Below are positions 6,487-7,267 of a stretch of 7,267 nt of DNA, in pieces. Made by a program: the position numbers and the translations under genes. The stretch covers positions 1 to 7,267 of the forward strand of contig JAEWHZ010000012.1 in NCBI GenBank assembly GCA_023387585.1, written 5' to 3'. The DNA is from Pseudomonadota bacterium (lineage in GTDB: Bacteria > Pseudomonadota > Alphaproteobacteria > Rhizobiales > Devosiaceae). Within the stretch, counting starts at the first letter, position 1. Each line of letters starts with the position of its first letter. Under the pieces are notes generated by a model. It was not told the origin of the DNA. It saw only the letters and a list, made by a program, of their open reading frames with translations, and made no database searches.

Positions 6487-7267
6487 TCAGTGTCGCTTTC
6501 CGTCCCATTCGAGGGTCGAGATCATCGCCGCCCCGCGCGGGCCGGCCCGCTCGACGCTCGACAGGCCGGGGCTGCGCTTGAGGGTCGCCAGCACGTCGGT
6601 CAATTGGGCGAGGTCGCGCACCTCGATCTCGAAGATCATGCGGTGGAAGTCCGGCGAGATCATCTGCATGACGAGATTGTTGATATTGGCGTCGCATGCG
6701 GCGATGGCCGAGGAAATCTGCGCCAGCGAGCCCGGGCGATTGACCGATTCCATGGTGATGACGGTGGGATGCAGGCGATCCTCGCGCCCGGCGACGTCCC
6801 AGCGTACGTCGACCCAGGCGACGTCGCTGTCATGCAGCGGGATGAGCGAGTCCGAGTGGATGGGATAGACCGTCATCGGCCGACCCGGCTCGAGAATGCC
6901 GACCAGCCGATCGCCGGGCACCACGCCCTCGGCGGACACCTCGACGGGCGTGTGGAAATCGAGCGAGGCCAGCGCCTCTCGCGCCTGCGGGCCGGATTTC
7001 TGCCCGCCGGGCACGCGGAAGCGGAACCAGTCCGAGGCGCGCAGGGCGAACCAGCCATCGGCCTTGTCGGCCACCGGCAGGTCCAGCTTGCGGCGGCGCT
7101 TGCGTAGCCCCTTGACCTCGGCCAGCTCGGCGGCCAGCGGCTCGGAGCCGATCTTGCCCTCGCCCACCGCGATCAGCAGGTCGCGTTTGGAGGGCTGGCC
7201 CAGTCGTTCGGCCAGTTCCTTGCCCTCGGCGTCGTCGAGCAGCGCGCCCTCGCGTTCGAGCAGCATG
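6487..7267 (-). CDS. rsh: RelA/SpoT-family (p)ppGpp synthetase/hydrolase (Rsh), C-terminal part only
   Basis: Rsh makes and degrades (p)ppGpp, the stringent-response alarmone; alphaproteobacteria usually have one bifunctional copy. Only the last 259-260 codons are here; the HD hydrolase, synthetase and TGS domains lie beyond base 7267. Counting from the Met at 7266, residues 1-60 are a charged, helical regulatory stretch with RKRRRK at 56-61. Residues about 104-147 correspond to the zinc-finger (conserved-cysteine) domain, recognisable by VPGDRLVGILEPG and VYPI. The ACT domain spans about 167-240, with VNRPGSLAQISSAI and NINNL. In the zinc region the expected Cys-Cys and distal His/Cys residues are absent. 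The gene ends TGA at 6487, 34 bases before pyrE. The Met at 7266 is internal, not the start. The symbol rsh is preferred over relA or spoT because the catalytic domains cannot be seen. Confidence 0.93.
   Translation of the reverse strand, partial: MLLEREGALLDDAEGKELAERLGQPSKRDLLIAVGEGKIGSEPLAAELAEVKGLRKRRRKLDLPVADKADGWFALRASDWFRFRVPGGQKSGPQAREALASLDFHTPVEVSAEGVVPGDRLVGILEPGRPMTVYPIHSDSLIPLHDSDVAWVDVRWDVAGREDRLHPTVITMESVNRPGSLAQISSAIAACDANINNLVMQMISPDFHRMIFEIEVRDLAQLTDVLATLKRSPGLSSVERAGPRGAAMISTLEWDGKRH

Overview
The window is a stretch of bacterial chromosome with high GC, roughly two thirds by eye. It holds eight tightly packed protein genes, all read on the minus strand. In transcription order they are rsh (relA/spoT type, 5' part missing), pyrE, acpS, lepB, rnc, era, recO and parC (last few codons missing). 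The order rsh-pyrE-acpS-lepB-rnc-era-recO-parC points to an alphaproteobacterium, most likely of the order Hyphomicrobiales (Rhizobiales). The Rsh C-terminus without its cysteines, the short PyrE and the RecO without a zinc-binding cysteine set fit that placement. I cannot name the family or genus with confidence; something Devosia-like is only a guess.

Layout from the transcriptional start side: the C-terminal third or so of the stringent-response enzyme Rsh (7267-6487), a 34-base gap, orotate phosphoribosyltransferase (6452-5868), holo-ACP synthase overlapping it by four bases (5871-5452), a 32-base gap, signal peptidase I (5419-4595), RNase III overlapping by four bases (4598-3891), the GTPase Era overlapping by four bases (3894-2974), an 18-base gap, RecO (2955-2239), a 22-base gap, and topoisomerase IV subunit A (2216 to beyond base 1). 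The longest gap between genes is 34 bases, so there is no substantial non-coding stretch. I see no tRNA, rRNA, repeat array, mobile element, terminator or convincing internal promoter.

The genes look like one operon or a chain of coupled operons serving growth: ppGpp control, pyrimidine synthesis, acyl-carrier-protein activation, secretory signal-peptide removal, rRNA processing and 30S assembly (RNase III and Era), RecFOR repair, and chromosome decatenation. The parC reading frame runs unbroken from 2216 to the window edge, and a long opposite-strand frame (618-2342) lies over its 5' part; that long frame is a composition artefact. I found no new biological system here. What deserves a second look are residue-level departures in conserved motifs (ParC Gln89, RNase III Gln46, Era GAGG loop, Rsh zinc region), most of which may be clade traits.
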